From Streptomyces noursei ATCC 11455 (GTDB lineage: Bacteria; Actinomycetota; Actinomycetes; Streptomycetales; Streptomycetaceae), in the NCBI RefSeq assembly GCF_001704275.1, contig NZ_CP011533.1, forward strand, positions 3,472,001 through 3,536,000: a DNA stretch of 64,000 nucleotides, given 5' to 3'. The notes below the pieces were generated by a model. That model was given only the letters and a program-made list of their open reading frames with translations. It was not told where the DNA came from and made no database searches. Below are positions 34,883 to 42,938 of this stretch, piece after piece. Within the stretch, counting starts at the first letter, position 1. The number at the start of each line of letters is the position of its first letter. The translations under genes were made by a program, and so were the position numbers.

Positions 34883-35821
34883 ATGATCGGGTCGCGCATC
34901 CTGGCCCTCGGCCACTACCAGCCCTCCCGTGTGCTGACCAACGACGAGCTCGCCGGCATGGTCGACACCGACGACGCCTGGATCCGCAGCCGCGTCGGCA
35001 TCCGCACCCGGCACGTCGCGGCGCCGGAGGAGACGGTGGACGCGATGGCCGCCGCGGCCGCCGAGAAGGCCCTGGCCTCCGCCGGCCTGGCCACCAAGGA
35101 CATCGACCTGGTGCTGGTCGCCACCTGCACCGCCACCGACCGCAGCCCCAACACCGCGGCCCGGGTCGCGGCCCGCCTGGGCCTGGCCGCGCCGGCCACG
35201 ATGGACATCAACGTCGTCTGTGCCGGCTTCACCCACGCGCTGGCCACCGCCGACCACGCGATCCGGGCCGGCTCGGCGACGAACGCCCTGGTCATCGGCG
35301 CGGAGAAGTTCACCGACGTGGTGGACTGGACCGACCGCTCCACCTGTGTCCTGGTCGGCGACGGCGCCGCGGCCGCGGTGGTCACCGCCTCCCCCGAGCC
35401 CGGCATCAGCCCGGTGCTGTGGGGGTCGGTCCCGGAGATGGGCAACGCCGTCCGCATCGAGGGCACCCCGGCCCGGTTCTCCCAGGAGGGCCAGACCGTC
35501 TACCGCTGGGCCACCACCCAGCTCCCGGCCATCGCCCGCAAGGTCTGCGACCGGGCCGGCCTGCGCCCCGAGGAACTGGCCGGCGTCGTCCTCCACCAGG
35601 CCAACCTGCGGATCATCGAGCCGGTCGCGGAGCGCATCGGCGCGGTCAACGCCGTCGTCGCCCGGGACGTCGTCGACTCCGGCAACACCTCGGCCGCCTC
35701 GGTCCCGCTCGCCCTGGCCAAGCTGGTCGAGCGCCGCGAGGTCCCGGCCGGCGCCCCGGTGCTGCTCTTCGCCTTCGGCGGCAACCTCTCCTACGCCGGC
35801 CAGGTCGTCCACATCCCCTGA
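34883..35821 (+). CDS. Stand-alone 3-oxoacyl-ACP synthase III (KASIII-like)
   Basis: The protein has 312 residues. The ATG at 34883 has AGGGGA upstream. It has a thiolase fold with the KASIII catalytic triad: Cys113 in DINVVCAGFTHAL, His in VVLHQANLRI and Asn in DSGNTSAASVPLAL. The substrate-tunnel segments WIRSRVGIRTRH and VGDGAAAAVV match FabH. FabH starts fatty-acid or polyketide chains from acyl-CoA and malonyl-ACP. No ACP, fabD or fabF is adjacent, so this is an extra copy. Its acyl specificity is unknown. Confidence 0.9.
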   Translation: MIGSRILALGHYQPSRVLTNDELAGMVDTDDAWIRSRVGIRTRHVAAPEETVDAMAAAAAEKALASAGLATKDIDLVLVATCTATDRSPNTAARVAARLGLAAPATMDINVVCAGFTHALATADHAIRAGSATNALVIGAEKFTDVVDWTDRSTCVLVGDGAAAAVVTASPEPGISPVLWGSVPEMGNAVRIEGTPARFSQEGQTVYRWATTQLPAIARKVCDRAGLRPEELAGVVLHQANLRIIEPVAERIGAVNAVVARDVVDSGNTSAASVPLALAKLVERREVPAGAPVLLFAFGGNLSYAGQVVHIP

Positions 35822-35889
35822 CGGCCCCGGCCCGGCGGCGTCCGATTCCTTCAAGACGGCGCCCCGCCGCCGCTCCTACGCTCGCGGCC

Positions 35890-36294
35890 ATGAACACCCC
35901 ACCCGTACCCCGCCTCGACGCGATCGGCCTGGTGGTGGCCGACATGGCCGCCTCCCTGGCGTTCTACCGCCGGCTCGGCCTCACCGTCCCCGACGGCAGC
36001 GACACCGCCCCGCACGCCGAGGCACGGCTCCCCGGGGGCCTCCGCCTGATGTGGGACACCCACGAGACCGCCCGCTCACTCGACCCCGACTGGACGCCGC
36101 TCCCGGCCGGCGCCCCCACCGGCCTGGCCTTCGCCTGCGCGGACGCCGCCCACGTCGACGCCGTGTACACGGACCTCACCGCCGCCGGCTACCGGGGCGG
36201 GAAGGCTCCCTGGGACGCCGACTGGGGCCAGCGCTACGCCGTCGTCCAGGACCCGGACGGCCACGGGGTGGACCTCTTCGCCCCGCTGCCCTAG
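35890..36294 (+). CDS. Glyoxalase/bleomycin-resistance (VOC) fold protein
   Basis: The protein has 134 residues, from the ATG at 35890. Paired beta-alpha-beta-beta-beta modules are visible: DAIGLVVADMAASLAFYRRLGL and the second half TGLAFACADAAHVDAVYTDLTAAGYRG, with the closing QDPDGHGVDLFAPLP. It is a VOC superfamily member. Ligands could be metal plus small molecule, or a bound drug. Specific function is not predictable. It is 68 nt downstream of the KASIII gene and possibly co-transcribed. Confidence 0.88.
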   Translation: MNTPPVPRLDAIGLVVADMAASLAFYRRLGLTVPDGSDTAPHAEARLPGGLRLMWDTHETARSLDPDWTPLPAGAPTGLAFACADAAHVDAVYTDLTAAGYRGGKAPWDADWGQRYAVVQDPDGHGVDLFAPLP

Positions 36295-36298
36295 GGAC

Positions 36299-36316
36299 GG
36301 CCCGGCCGGCCGGGCC
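36299..36316. terminator. 18-bp perfect palindrome between convergent genes
   Basis: GGCCCGGCCGGCCGGGCC is a perfect palindrome located between the VOC stop and the stop of the small minus-strand gene. It probably acts as a bidirectional terminator. Confidence 0.6.
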
Positions 36317-36318
36317 GA

Positions 36319-36552
36319 TCATTCGGTGTCCTGCGGATGCTCCTCCAGGTACATCACGCCGCAGGTGCGGCAGAACGGCTGCGCCTCGGCCGTCCCCCAC
36401 TTGCCGGCCGATTGGGTGACGGCGGCCGGGGCCAGCGGCTGGCCGCACATCGCGATGGTCGCGCCCACCCTGGTCATGTGCCACTTCTTGACCGGCGTGT
36501 CCTCGTGCGGCAGCACGCCCTCCGCATACTCCGCGCGCATCTCATGCTCCAT
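36319..36552 (-). CDS. Small Cys-containing protein of unknown function
   Basis: The protein has 77 residues. The ATG at 36552 has AGGAGGTG 10 nt upstream. It contains KKWHMTRVG, a single Cys in AMCGQPLAP, and a CxxC in FCRTCGVMYLEEHP near the C-terminus. The Cys/CxxC/His arrangement could bind one zinc. I recall similar short proteins in other Streptomyces but no name. There is no signal peptide or membrane segment. It lies downstream of the glutaminase gene (83-nt gap) on the same strand. Confidence 0.8.
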   Translation of the reverse strand: MEHEMRAEYAEGVLPHEDTPVKKWHMTRVGATIAMCGQPLAPAAVTQSAGKWGTAEAQPFCRTCGVMYLEEHPQDTE

Positions 36553-36635
36553 GGCAGGTGCACCTCCTACCGCCCACCATGCGCCGCCGCTCCCGCCCCC
36601 ACAACGCCAGCCCACCCGGGCGGGCGGCCATCGGC

Positions 36636-37553
36636 CTAGAAGACCGACCAGCCGGTGAGCGTGGTGAACTGGTCCAGCGCCGCCATGCCGGCCACGGAGT
36701 TCCCCCGCGCGTCCAGCCCCGGGCTCCACACGCACAGCGTGCACCGCCCCGGCACCACGGCCACGATGCCGCCGCCCACCCCGCTCTTCGCCGGCAGGCC
36801 CACCCGGTAGGCGAACTCCCCGGCGGCGTCGTACGTGCCGCAGGTCAGCATCACCGCGTTGATGCGCTTGGCCTCGCGCGCCTCCAGCAGCCGGCTCCCG
36901 TCGGCCCGCAGCCCGTGCCGGGCCAGGAACCCGCCGGCCACAGCCAGGTCCCGGCAGGACATCTCGATCGAGCACTGCCAGAAGTAGTGCTCGATGACGC
37001 TCGGCACGGGGTTCTCCAGATTCCCGAACGACGCCATGAAGTGCGCCAGGGCCGCGTTGCGGTCCCCGTGGTCGGCCTCGGAACCGGCCACCGCCTGGTC
37101 GAACGCCAGCTCCGTATTGCCGCTCTCGGCCTGGAGGAACTCCAGCATCGAGGTGCTGGCGTCACCGGTCATGGTCAGCAGGCGGTCCGTCACCACCAGG
37201 GCGCCCGCGTTGATGAAAGGATTCCTCGGAATCCCGTTCTCCCACTCCAGCTGCACCAGGGAGTTGAACGGCGTCCCCGAGGGCTCCCGCCCGACCCGCT
37301 GCCAGATGTCGTCGTCCCCATGGGAACCGGCCATCACCAGCGCCAGCGAGAACGCCTTGGAGATCGACTGCACGGAGAACGGGACCTGCCAGTCACCGGT
37401 CCCGTACACCTCGCCGTTGATGTCCGCTACCGCGATACCGAAGCGGTCCGGGGACACCTCCGCCAACGCCGGAATGTAGTCGGCGACGTGCCCGCGCCCC
37501 ACGAACGGCCTCGCATAGGCCGCTACCTCCTCAAGAACGGCCTGGTAGTCCAT
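36636..37553 (-). CDS. glsA: Glutaminase A
   Basis: The protein has 305 residues, from the ATG at 37553. It is a serine-dependent glutaminase with a beta-lactamase-like fold that hydrolyses glutamine to glutamate and ammonia. The Ser63-x-x-Lys66 pair lies in PFSVQSISKAFSL. Other family signatures are PFNSLVQLEWENGIPRNPFINAGALV, MTCGTYD-like MLTCGTYDAAGEFAYRVGLPAKSGVGGGI, and GNSVAGMAAL. Length is typical. It begins only 10 nt after the AraC gene stop, so the two form an operon and the regulator may respond to nitrogen or glutamine status. Confidence 0.95.
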   Translation of the reverse strand: MDYQAVLEEVAAYARPFVGRGHVADYIPALAEVSPDRFGIAVADINGEVYGTGDWQVPFSVQSISKAFSLALVMAGSHGDDDIWQRVGREPSGTPFNSLVQLEWENGIPRNPFINAGALVVTDRLLTMTGDASTSMLEFLQAESGNTELAFDQAVAGSEADHGDRNAALAHFMASFGNLENPVPSVIEHYFWQCSIEMSCRDLAVAGGFLARHGLRADGSRLLEAREAKRINAVMLTCGTYDAAGEFAYRVGLPAKSGVGGGIVAVVPGRCTLCVWSPGLDARGNSVAGMAALDQFTTLTGWSVF

Positions 37554-37563
37554 AGCGGACACG

Positions 37564-38346
37564 CTAACCCGCGCCGAGGACCGCTCCCATAGGAGCCCCC
37601 GCAAGAGACTTCACCTCGCGCGCCAAATGGGCCTGGTCCGCGTATCCGGCGCGCGCCGCGACCTCGGCGTACGGGACGCCGGCGCGGGCCAGGTCCAGCG
37701 CCCGCACCAGCCGCAGCACCCGGCTCAGCGTCTTCGGTCCGTACCCGAACACCGCCAGGCTGTGCCGGTGCAGCTGCCGTTCGCCCAGCCCGGCCAATCG
37801 GGCGGCCTCCGCCACCGGTCGGCCGCGCCCGAGCGCGGTCACCAGCGCCGCGGTCCGCCCGTCCCGCCCCGGCAGCTCACCGCGCGCACCGGCCCCGGCG
37901 GCCCACCGCCCGGCCGCCCGCAGCCGGTCCCGCGCGGCCTCCTCCAGCACCGCCCCCGGTCCGTCGGCCGCCGCCCGCTCCGCCAGTTCACGGGCCCGCC
38001 GGGCGCCCCACAGGTCCTCCAACGGCACCCGTCGGTCGCGCAGTTCATGGGCCGGCACCCCGAAGACCGCCGGCCCCTGCCCCGGCGCGAACCGCAGCCC
38101 CACCCAGCGCGTCCCGTCCGGCACCGCGGCGTCCACGCGCTGCGGCCCGGTGTCCGGCCCGGCCACCAGCAGCCGCCCCGCGCTCCAGATCAGGTCCGTG
38201 CACCCGTCGGGCAGCACCGGCCCCGCCCCGGGCAGCGTGGTGGTGCTCCACAGCACCGCCCCCGGCAGCCGCGACGCCCGCTCCCGGTAAGTCCCCCGGG
38301 CGGTCCGGCCGGTGTCCGCCCCCGCTGCACCAACCGGCTCACCCAT
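37564..38346 (-). CDS. AraC-family regulator with DUF6597-type N-terminus
   Basis: The protein has 260 residues. The ATG at 38346 has GAGGAG upstream. The N-terminal domain contains PVLPDGCTDLIWSAGRLLVAGPDT, which I associate with DUF6597 sensor domains. The C-terminal AraC double HTH reads VAEAARLAGLGERQLHRHSLAVFGYGPKTLSRVLRLVRAL and YAEVAARAGYADQAHLAREVKSLAGAPM. It is encoded immediately upstream of glsA in the same operon. The effector is unknown. Confidence 0.9.
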   Translation of the reverse strand: MGEPVGAAGADTGRTARGTYRERASRLPGAVLWSTTTLPGAGPVLPDGCTDLIWSAGRLLVAGPDTGPQRVDAAVPDGTRWVGLRFAPGQGPAVFGVPAHELRDRRVPLEDLWGARRARELAERAAADGPGAVLEEAARDRLRAAGRWAAGAGARGELPGRDGRTAALVTALGRGRPVAEAARLAGLGERQLHRHSLAVFGYGPKTLSRVLRLVRALDLARAGVPYAEVAARAGYADQAHLAREVKSLAGAPMGAVLGAG

Positions 38347-38468
38347 GTCGCGCTCCTCGCCCACATCCCCCAGCCTGGCACGGGAACCGTACGGCCGTCC
38401 CCGCCGTTGATCCCTTACGAAACCGACACCGACCGGGTCGCACCGGCCCGTACGCCAGGGAGGCAGCA

Positions 38469-38702
38469 ATGTCAGGGTTTCTCGACCGCGCCAAGGAGCA
38501 GGCCAAGCAGGGACTGGCCCAGGGCAAGCAGAAGGTCGACGAGTTGCAGCAGCAGCGCACGGGCAACGACCTCCTGAGGAAGCTCGGCGCGGCCTATTAC
38601 GCGGAGCGCCGCGGCAGTGGCACCCCCGATGCCACCCAGAGCGCCCTCACCGCCCTCGAAGCCCACATCAGCGCCCACGGCGACGGCTTCCTGCACGGCT
38701 GA
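38469..38702 (+). CDS. Small helical protein of unknown function
   Basis: The protein has 77 residues. The ATG at 38469 has GGGAGG upstream. The sequence is charged and helical: MSGFLDRAKEQAKQGLAQGK, DELQQQRTGNDLLRKLGAAYYAERRGSG. I recall conserved Streptomyces relatives with the same LLRKLGAAYYAE core but no assigned function. There is no signal peptide. It is divergent from the AraC-glsA operon and followed by an unusual pyrimidine-rich stretch. Confidence 0.8.
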   Translation: MSGFLDRAKEQAKQGLAQGKQKVDELQQQRTGNDLLRKLGAAYYAERRGSGTPDATQSALTALEAHISAHGDGFLHG

Positions 38703-38766
38703 CGCCACACCACCACCGCACCCCCGTCCCCCTTCCCTTCCCTTCCCCATCCCCCTCCCCGCTCCC

Positions 38767-39672
38767 GTGACCAGCCCCGATCCCCAGGCCCTCCGCCCCC
38801 GCCTCCCCTCCCCCCTCCAACCCGTCGACGACGAGCGGTTCACCCGCCGCGGCGTCCGGCTGGTGCTCAAGCGCGACGACCTCATCCACCCCGCCCTGCC
38901 GGGCAACAAGTGGCGCAAGCTGGCCCCCAACCTCCGGGCCGCGACCGAGGCCGGCGACCGCGCGCTGCTCACCTTCGGCGGTGCGTACTCCAACCACCTG
39001 CGCGCCACGGCCGCCGCGGGCCGGCTGCTCGGCTTCACGACCATCGGGGTGGTCCGCGGCGACGAGCTCGCCGGCGCCCCGCTCAACTGGTCCCTGGCGC
39101 GCTGCGTCGCGGACGGGATGGAACTGCACTTCGTCGACCGCGCCACCTACCGCCGCGCGTCCGACCCGGAGGTGCTCGCCGCCCTCCACGAGCGGTTCGG
39201 CGCCTTCCGCCTCATACCCGAGGGCGGCAGCAACGCCCTCGCCGCACAGGGCTGCACGGAGTTGGGCCGGGAGCTGCGCGGGCAGGCCGACACGGTCGCG
39301 GTGGCCTGCGGCACCGGCGGCACCCTGGCCGGGCTCGCCGCCGGCCTCGGCCCCGGCCAGCGCGCGCTGGGCATACCGGTCCTCAAGGGCGGCAGCCCGC
39401 ACTTCCTCCACGGGACGGTCGCCGACCTCCAGCGCGCAGCCTTCGGCGAGGTCCGCGGCGACTGGACGCTGGCGGAGGAATTCCACTGCGGCGGCTACGC
39501 CCGCCGCACCCCCGAACTCGACGCGTTCGCCGACGCCTTCGAGGAGCGGCACGGCCTGCCCGTCGAGCGGGTCTACGTCGCCAAGCTGCTGCTCGCCCTG
39601 ACCACCCTGACCGAGCGGGGCGCCTTCCCGCCCGGCAGCACCGTCGCCGCCGTCGTCACCGGCACCGCCTGA
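38767..39672 (+). CDS. PLP-dependent D-cysteine desulfhydrase / ACC deaminase family enzyme
   Basis: The protein has 301 residues. The likely start is the GTG at 38767. No Shine-Dalgarno sequence is visible; the 46 nt before it are almost pure pyrimidine. It is a fold-type II PLP enzyme. The Schiff-base Lys lies in HPALPGNKWRKLAPNL, followed by FGGAYSNHLRATAAAGRLLG, EGGSNALAAQGCTELG and the phosphate-binding VACGTGGTLAGLAAG. Reactions in the family are D-cysteine breakdown to pyruvate, sulfide and ammonia, or ACC deamination. The choice is not resolved here. Confidence 0.85.
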   Translation: MTSPDPQALRPRLPSPLQPVDDERFTRRGVRLVLKRDDLIHPALPGNKWRKLAPNLRAATEAGDRALLTFGGAYSNHLRATAAAGRLLGFTTIGVVRGDELAGAPLNWSLARCVADGMELHFVDRATYRRASDPEVLAALHERFGAFRLIPEGGSNALAAQGCTELGRELRGQADTVAVACGTGGTLAGLAAGLGPGQRALGIPVLKGGSPHFLHGTVADLQRAAFGEVRGDWTLAEEFHCGGYARRTPELDAFADAFEERHGLPVERVYVAKLLLALTTLTERGAFPPGSTVAAVVTGTA

Positions 39673-39725
39673 GGCCCGCCCGGCGGGGCCCGGCCCGACG
39701 CGCCGACCGGCCCCGGCCCTCGGCC

Positions 39726-41327
39726 TCAGCCCTCGGTCTCCCGGTAGGCCGCCGCCTCCTCCAGGTCCAGCCGCCGCAACAGCGTCCGCATCATCTCGTC
39801 GTCGATGCGCCGGGCGTCCCGCAGCTCGACGAAGACCCGCCGCTCGGTCTCGATCATCTCCCGGGCCAGTCGCCGATAGGTGTCGTCGGCGGACTCCCCG
39901 GTCAGCTCGTTGACGGCGCCCAGCCGCTCCCAGACCGCGTTGCGGCGGCGTTCCATGACCGTGCGCAGCCGGTCGGCCAGCGGCCCCGGCAGGGCGTTCC
40001 GCTCGTCCTGGAGCAGGGCGTCGAGCCGGGCCTCGGCGGCCCGCGACGCCTCGCTCTGGGCCTGCCCCTCGGCGAGCGTCTCGGCCTGGGCGTCCCGGCC
40101 GGGCAGCCGCAGCGCCCGGATCAGCGGCGGCAGCGTCAGTCCCTGGATGACCAGCGTGCCGATCACGGTGGTGAAGGTCAGGAACAGCACCAGGTTGCGG
40201 GCCGGGAAGGGGCCGCCGTCCAGGACCGTCGCGGGGATGGAGAAGGCGATGGCCAGCGAGACCACCCCGCGCATCCCGGCCCAGCCGACGATGACCGGCG
40301 CGTTCCAGGTGGTGTCCGGTTCGCGGGTCCGGATCCGGGCCGACAGCAGCCGCGGCAGGTACGTCGCGGGGAAGACCCACACATAGCGCGCCAGCACCAC
40401 GGCGCCGAACACGATCGCCGCGTACCCGAGGGCCTGGGCGGTGCTGAACTCCCCCAGGCCGCGCAGCACGACCGGCAGTTGGAGTCCGATCAGCGCGAAG
40501 ACCGCGGACTCCAGCACGAAGGAGACCATCTTCCAGACCGCCTCCTCCTGGAGCCGGGTCTCGAAGTCGACCTGCCAGGAGCGGTGGCCCAGGTAGAGGC
40601 CGACGACCACGACGGCCAGCACCCCGGAGGCCCCGACCTGTTCGGCCGCGGCGTACGCGGTGAACGGGATGAGCAGGGAGAGGGTGTTCTCCAGGAGCGG
40701 CGATTCCCGCAGCCGGCAGCGCAGCCAGTGCAGCGGCACCATCAGCACCAGGCCGATCCCGATGCCGCCCAGGGACGCCACGGCGAACTCCTTGAGGCCG
40801 GCGCCCCAGGAAGCGCTGGCTCCCACGGCGGCGCCCAGCGCGACCTTGTACGCGGTGATCGCGGTGGCGTCGTTGACCAGCGACTCGCCCTGGAGGATCG
40901 TCGTGATCCGGTGCGGCAGGCCCAGTCTGCGGGCGATCGCGGTGGCCGCGACGGCGTCCGGCGGGGCGACGACGGCGCCCAGGACCAGCGCGGCGGTCAG
41001 CGGCAGGTCCGGGACGACCAGGTACGCCACGTACCCGACGGCCAGCGTCGCGAACAGCACATAGCCGATGGAGAGCAGCGCCACCGGCCGCAGATTGGCC
41101 CGCAGGTCCAGGTAGGAGCTGTCCAGGGCGGCGGTGTGCAGCAGCGGGGGCAGCAGGAGCGGCAGCACGATGTGCGGGTCGAGGGTGTAGTCCGGGACGC
41201 CGGGGACGTACGAGGCCCCGAGCCCCACGGCGACCAGCAGCAGCGGCGCCGGCACCGGGGTGCGCCGCGCCAGCCCGGCGACCCCCGCGCTGCACGCGAC
41301 CAGCAGCAACAGCGGCATCACGTCCAC
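39726..41327 (-). CDS. CPA1-type Na+/H+ antiporter (NhaP-like)
   Basis: The protein has 533 residues. The start is taken as the GTG at 41327; the ATG at 41318 is also possible. About 12 membrane segments occupy the first 400 residues. Ion-binding segments are ALVLGAVVAPPDAVAATAI, GESLVNDATAITAYKVAL and VIVGWAGMRGVVSLAIAFSIP. A soluble helical C-terminal tail of about 130 residues (NAVWERLGAVNELTG...) could be regulatory. It exchanges cytoplasmic Na+ (or K+) for protons. It is divergent from a UBP zinc-finger protein, a pairing I recall from other Streptomyces. Confidence 0.9.
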   Translation of the reverse strand: MDVMPLLLLVACSAGVAGLARRTPVPAPLLLVAVGLGASYVPGVPDYTLDPHIVLPLLLPPLLHTAALDSSYLDLRANLRPVALLSIGYVLFATLAVGYVAYLVVPDLPLTAALVLGAVVAPPDAVAATAIARRLGLPHRITTILQGESLVNDATAITAYKVALGAAVGASASWGAGLKEFAVASLGGIGIGLVLMVPLHWLRCRLRESPLLENTLSLLIPFTAYAAAEQVGASGVLAVVVVGLYLGHRSWQVDFETRLQEEAVWKMVSFVLESAVFALIGLQLPVVLRGLGEFSTAQALGYAAIVFGAVVLARYVWVFPATYLPRLLSARIRTREPDTTWNAPVIVGWAGMRGVVSLAIAFSIPATVLDGGPFPARNLVLFLTFTTVIGTLVIQGLTLPPLIRALRLPGRDAQAETLAEGQAQSEASRAAEARLDALLQDERNALPGPLADRLRTVMERRRNAVWERLGAVNELTGESADDTYRRLAREMIETERRVFVELRDARRIDDEMMRTLLRRLDLEEAAAYRETEG

Positions 41328-41387
41328 GCCCGCACCGTCCCCACACTCATCCCCCGCCGGCCGTCCCGGCGATCTAACCTGGCCATC

Positions 41388-41648
41388 ATGAGCGAGTGCA
41401 CGCATGTTCCCGAATCCCCGCGCGCCGAACCGGTGCCGCTGAGCGAGACCTGCCTGGAGTGCCTGGCCGTCGGCAGCCACCCGGTACAGCTGCGGCTCTG
41501 CCTGCAGTGCGGGCACGTCGGCTGCTGCGACTCCTCGCCGTACCGCCATGCCACCGGGCACTTCCAGGAGACCGGCCACCCGGTGATGCGGTCGTTCGAA
41601 CCGGGCGCGTCGTGGCGCTGGTGCTTCGTCGACGAGGTGCTGGTCTGA
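41388..41648 (+). CDS. UBP-type zinc-finger protein
   Basis: The protein has 86 residues, from the ATG at 41388. The zinc ligands of a UBP (BUZ) finger can be followed: ETCLECLAVG, LRLCLQCGHVGCCDSSPYRHATGHFQETGHPVMRSFEPG, WRWCF. In eukaryotes this finger binds the ubiquitin C-terminus. Bacterial relatives are small orphan proteins of unknown ligand. It is divergent from the Na+/H+ antiporter across 60 bp. Confidence 0.9.
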   Translation: MSECTHVPESPRAEPVPLSETCLECLAVGSHPVQLRLCLQCGHVGCCDSSPYRHATGHFQETGHPVMRSFEPGASWRWCFVDEVLV

Positions 41649-41712
41649 GGCCGGCCGGGGAGTGCGGCGGACCCCCTCGGAGCGTTCCGGGGCGCCGGTC
41701 TAGCCTTGCGGC

Positions 41713-42201
41713 ATGATCCGCGAAGCGCTGCCCGACGATGTCCCCGTCATCCTCGCCATGATCGGCGAACTGGCCGCCTACGAGCGCGTCCCCGAGGCCG
41801 CGCGGGCCACCGAACCGCAGCTGAAGGAGGCGCTGTTCGGTCCGCAGCCGGCCGCCTTCGCACTGATCGCCGAGGACGCCGGGAAGCCGGTCGGCTTCGC
41901 CCTGTGGTTCCGGAACTTCTCGACGTGGACGGGCACGCACGGTGTCTACCTGGAGGACCTGTACGTCCGCCCCGAGGCACGCGGCGGCGGTCACGGCAAG
42001 GCATTGCTGGCGGCCCTCGCACAGATCTGCGTGGCGCGCGGCTACGAACGTTTCGAGTGGTCGGTCCTGGACTGGAACGAACCGACCATTGGTTTTTACC
42101 GATCCATCGGCGCCGAGCCCATGGACGAATGGACGGTCTTCCGGCTCACTGGAGATGCGCTGCACTCACTGGCGGATACGGCACCTGCCAACGGAGCGTA
42201 A
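41713..42201 (+). CDS. GNAT N-acetyltransferase, SSAT-like
   Basis: The protein has 162 residues, from the ATG at 41713. It has a full GNAT fold. IREALPDDVPVILAMIGELAAYE is the N-terminal strand and helix, YLEDLYVRPEARGGGHGKALLAAL the acetyl-CoA pyrophosphate loop, and WSVLDWNEPTIGFYRSIGAEPMDEW the C-terminal substrate wall. This resembles diamine/spermidine acetyltransferases (SSAT). The actual amine substrate is not known. Confidence 0.9.
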   Translation: MIREALPDDVPVILAMIGELAAYERVPEAARATEPQLKEALFGPQPAAFALIAEDAGKPVGFALWFRNFSTWTGTHGVYLEDLYVRPEARGGGHGKALLAALAQICVARGYERFEWSVLDWNEPTIGFYRSIGAEPMDEWTVFRLTGDALHSLADTAPANGA

Positions 42202-42508
42202 TCGGCCTCGATTTGGCGCCCCAGACCCCTACCACCGTCCGTGCCCGAGGTTTTACACTCTGTAACAGACGCTCCGCCGCGAGCCGTCCGTCGCCTTCCG
42301 GACGGCTGCCCTGCTCCTTCTGGGCGACACCGGCCCGCGGATCGCGATAGCGTCACAGCCGAACCACGAGCCGCGCCGGATCGTTCTCCTTAGCACCTGG
42401 CGGGAGAGCCGCCCGGCACGGATGCCCCGAAGTACGCGAAAAACGCGAACCGCAAGAGCTTCATCACGCATTCCAGCTCTACCAGCTTGTGCCACCTTGG
42501 AGGTGAGG
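42202..42508. other. 307-bp leader region upstream of the anti-sigma/SigH genes
   Basis: No gene is visible. A 9-bp hairpin AGCCGTCCG/CGGACGGCT (42282-42290, 42299-42307) may end the GNAT transcript. The region is less GC-rich near 42250-42275 (TTTTACACTCTGTAACAG) and near 42440 (GAAAAACGCGAA), consistent with promoter DNA. In S. coelicolor the corresponding region drives stress-inducible sigH transcription. I could not identify a convincing -10/-35 pair. Confidence 0.5.
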
Positions 42509-42922
42509 GTGTCCCAGATCGCAGGCGAGCCCGGGACTCAGGACTTCGTGGAAGTCCGTCTGCCCGCTGCGGGTGCCTACCTGTCCGTGCTGCGTACCGC
42601 CACGGCCGGGCTCGCAGCCCGCTTGGACTTCACCCTCGACGAAATCGAGGATCTGCGCATCGCGGTCGACGAAGCCTGCGCGATCCTGCTGCAACAGGCC
42701 GTCCCCGGCAGCGTGCTCAGCTGCGTCTTCCAGCTCATCGACGACGCGCTGCAGGTGACGGTGTCGGCCCCGACGACCGACGGCCGCGCTCCCGAGCGCG
42801 ACACGTTCTCCTGGACGGTGCTCTCCGCACTGGCCGGCAAGGTCGACTCCACCGTCGCCGAGGACCGTACGGTCACCATCAGTCTGTACAAGGAGCGCGG
42901 CGCCGGTCCCGGACCGTCATGA
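42509..42922 (+). CDS. prsH: RsbW-like anti-sigma factor of SigH
   Basis: The protein has 137 residues. The GTG at 42509 has GGAGG 6 nt upstream. It is a GHKL-fold serine-kinase-type anti-sigma factor: FTLDEIEDLRIAVDEACAILLQQA is the N-box region, followed by TFSWTVLSALAGKVDSTVAEDRTVTISLYKE. It lacks a membrane anchor. It precedes sigH by 16 nt, matching the S. coelicolor prsH/ushX-sigH arrangement, where the protein holds SigH inactive until an anti-anti-sigma competes. The symbol is by context. Confidence 0.88.
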   Translation: MSQIAGEPGTQDFVEVRLPAAGAYLSVLRTATAGLAARLDFTLDEIEDLRIAVDEACAILLQQAVPGSVLSCVFQLIDDALQVTVSAPTTDGRAPERDTFSWTVLSALAGKVDSTVAEDRTVTISLYKERGAGPGPS

Positions 42923-42938
42923 CCGAACAGGGGGCCCC

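Noticed and set aside
38668..41346. Large open frames on both strands over the antiporter and desulfhydrase genes
   Set aside because: They overlap genes with clear family motifs and read as Arg/Gly/Ala/Pro-rich nonsense with no recognisable domain.
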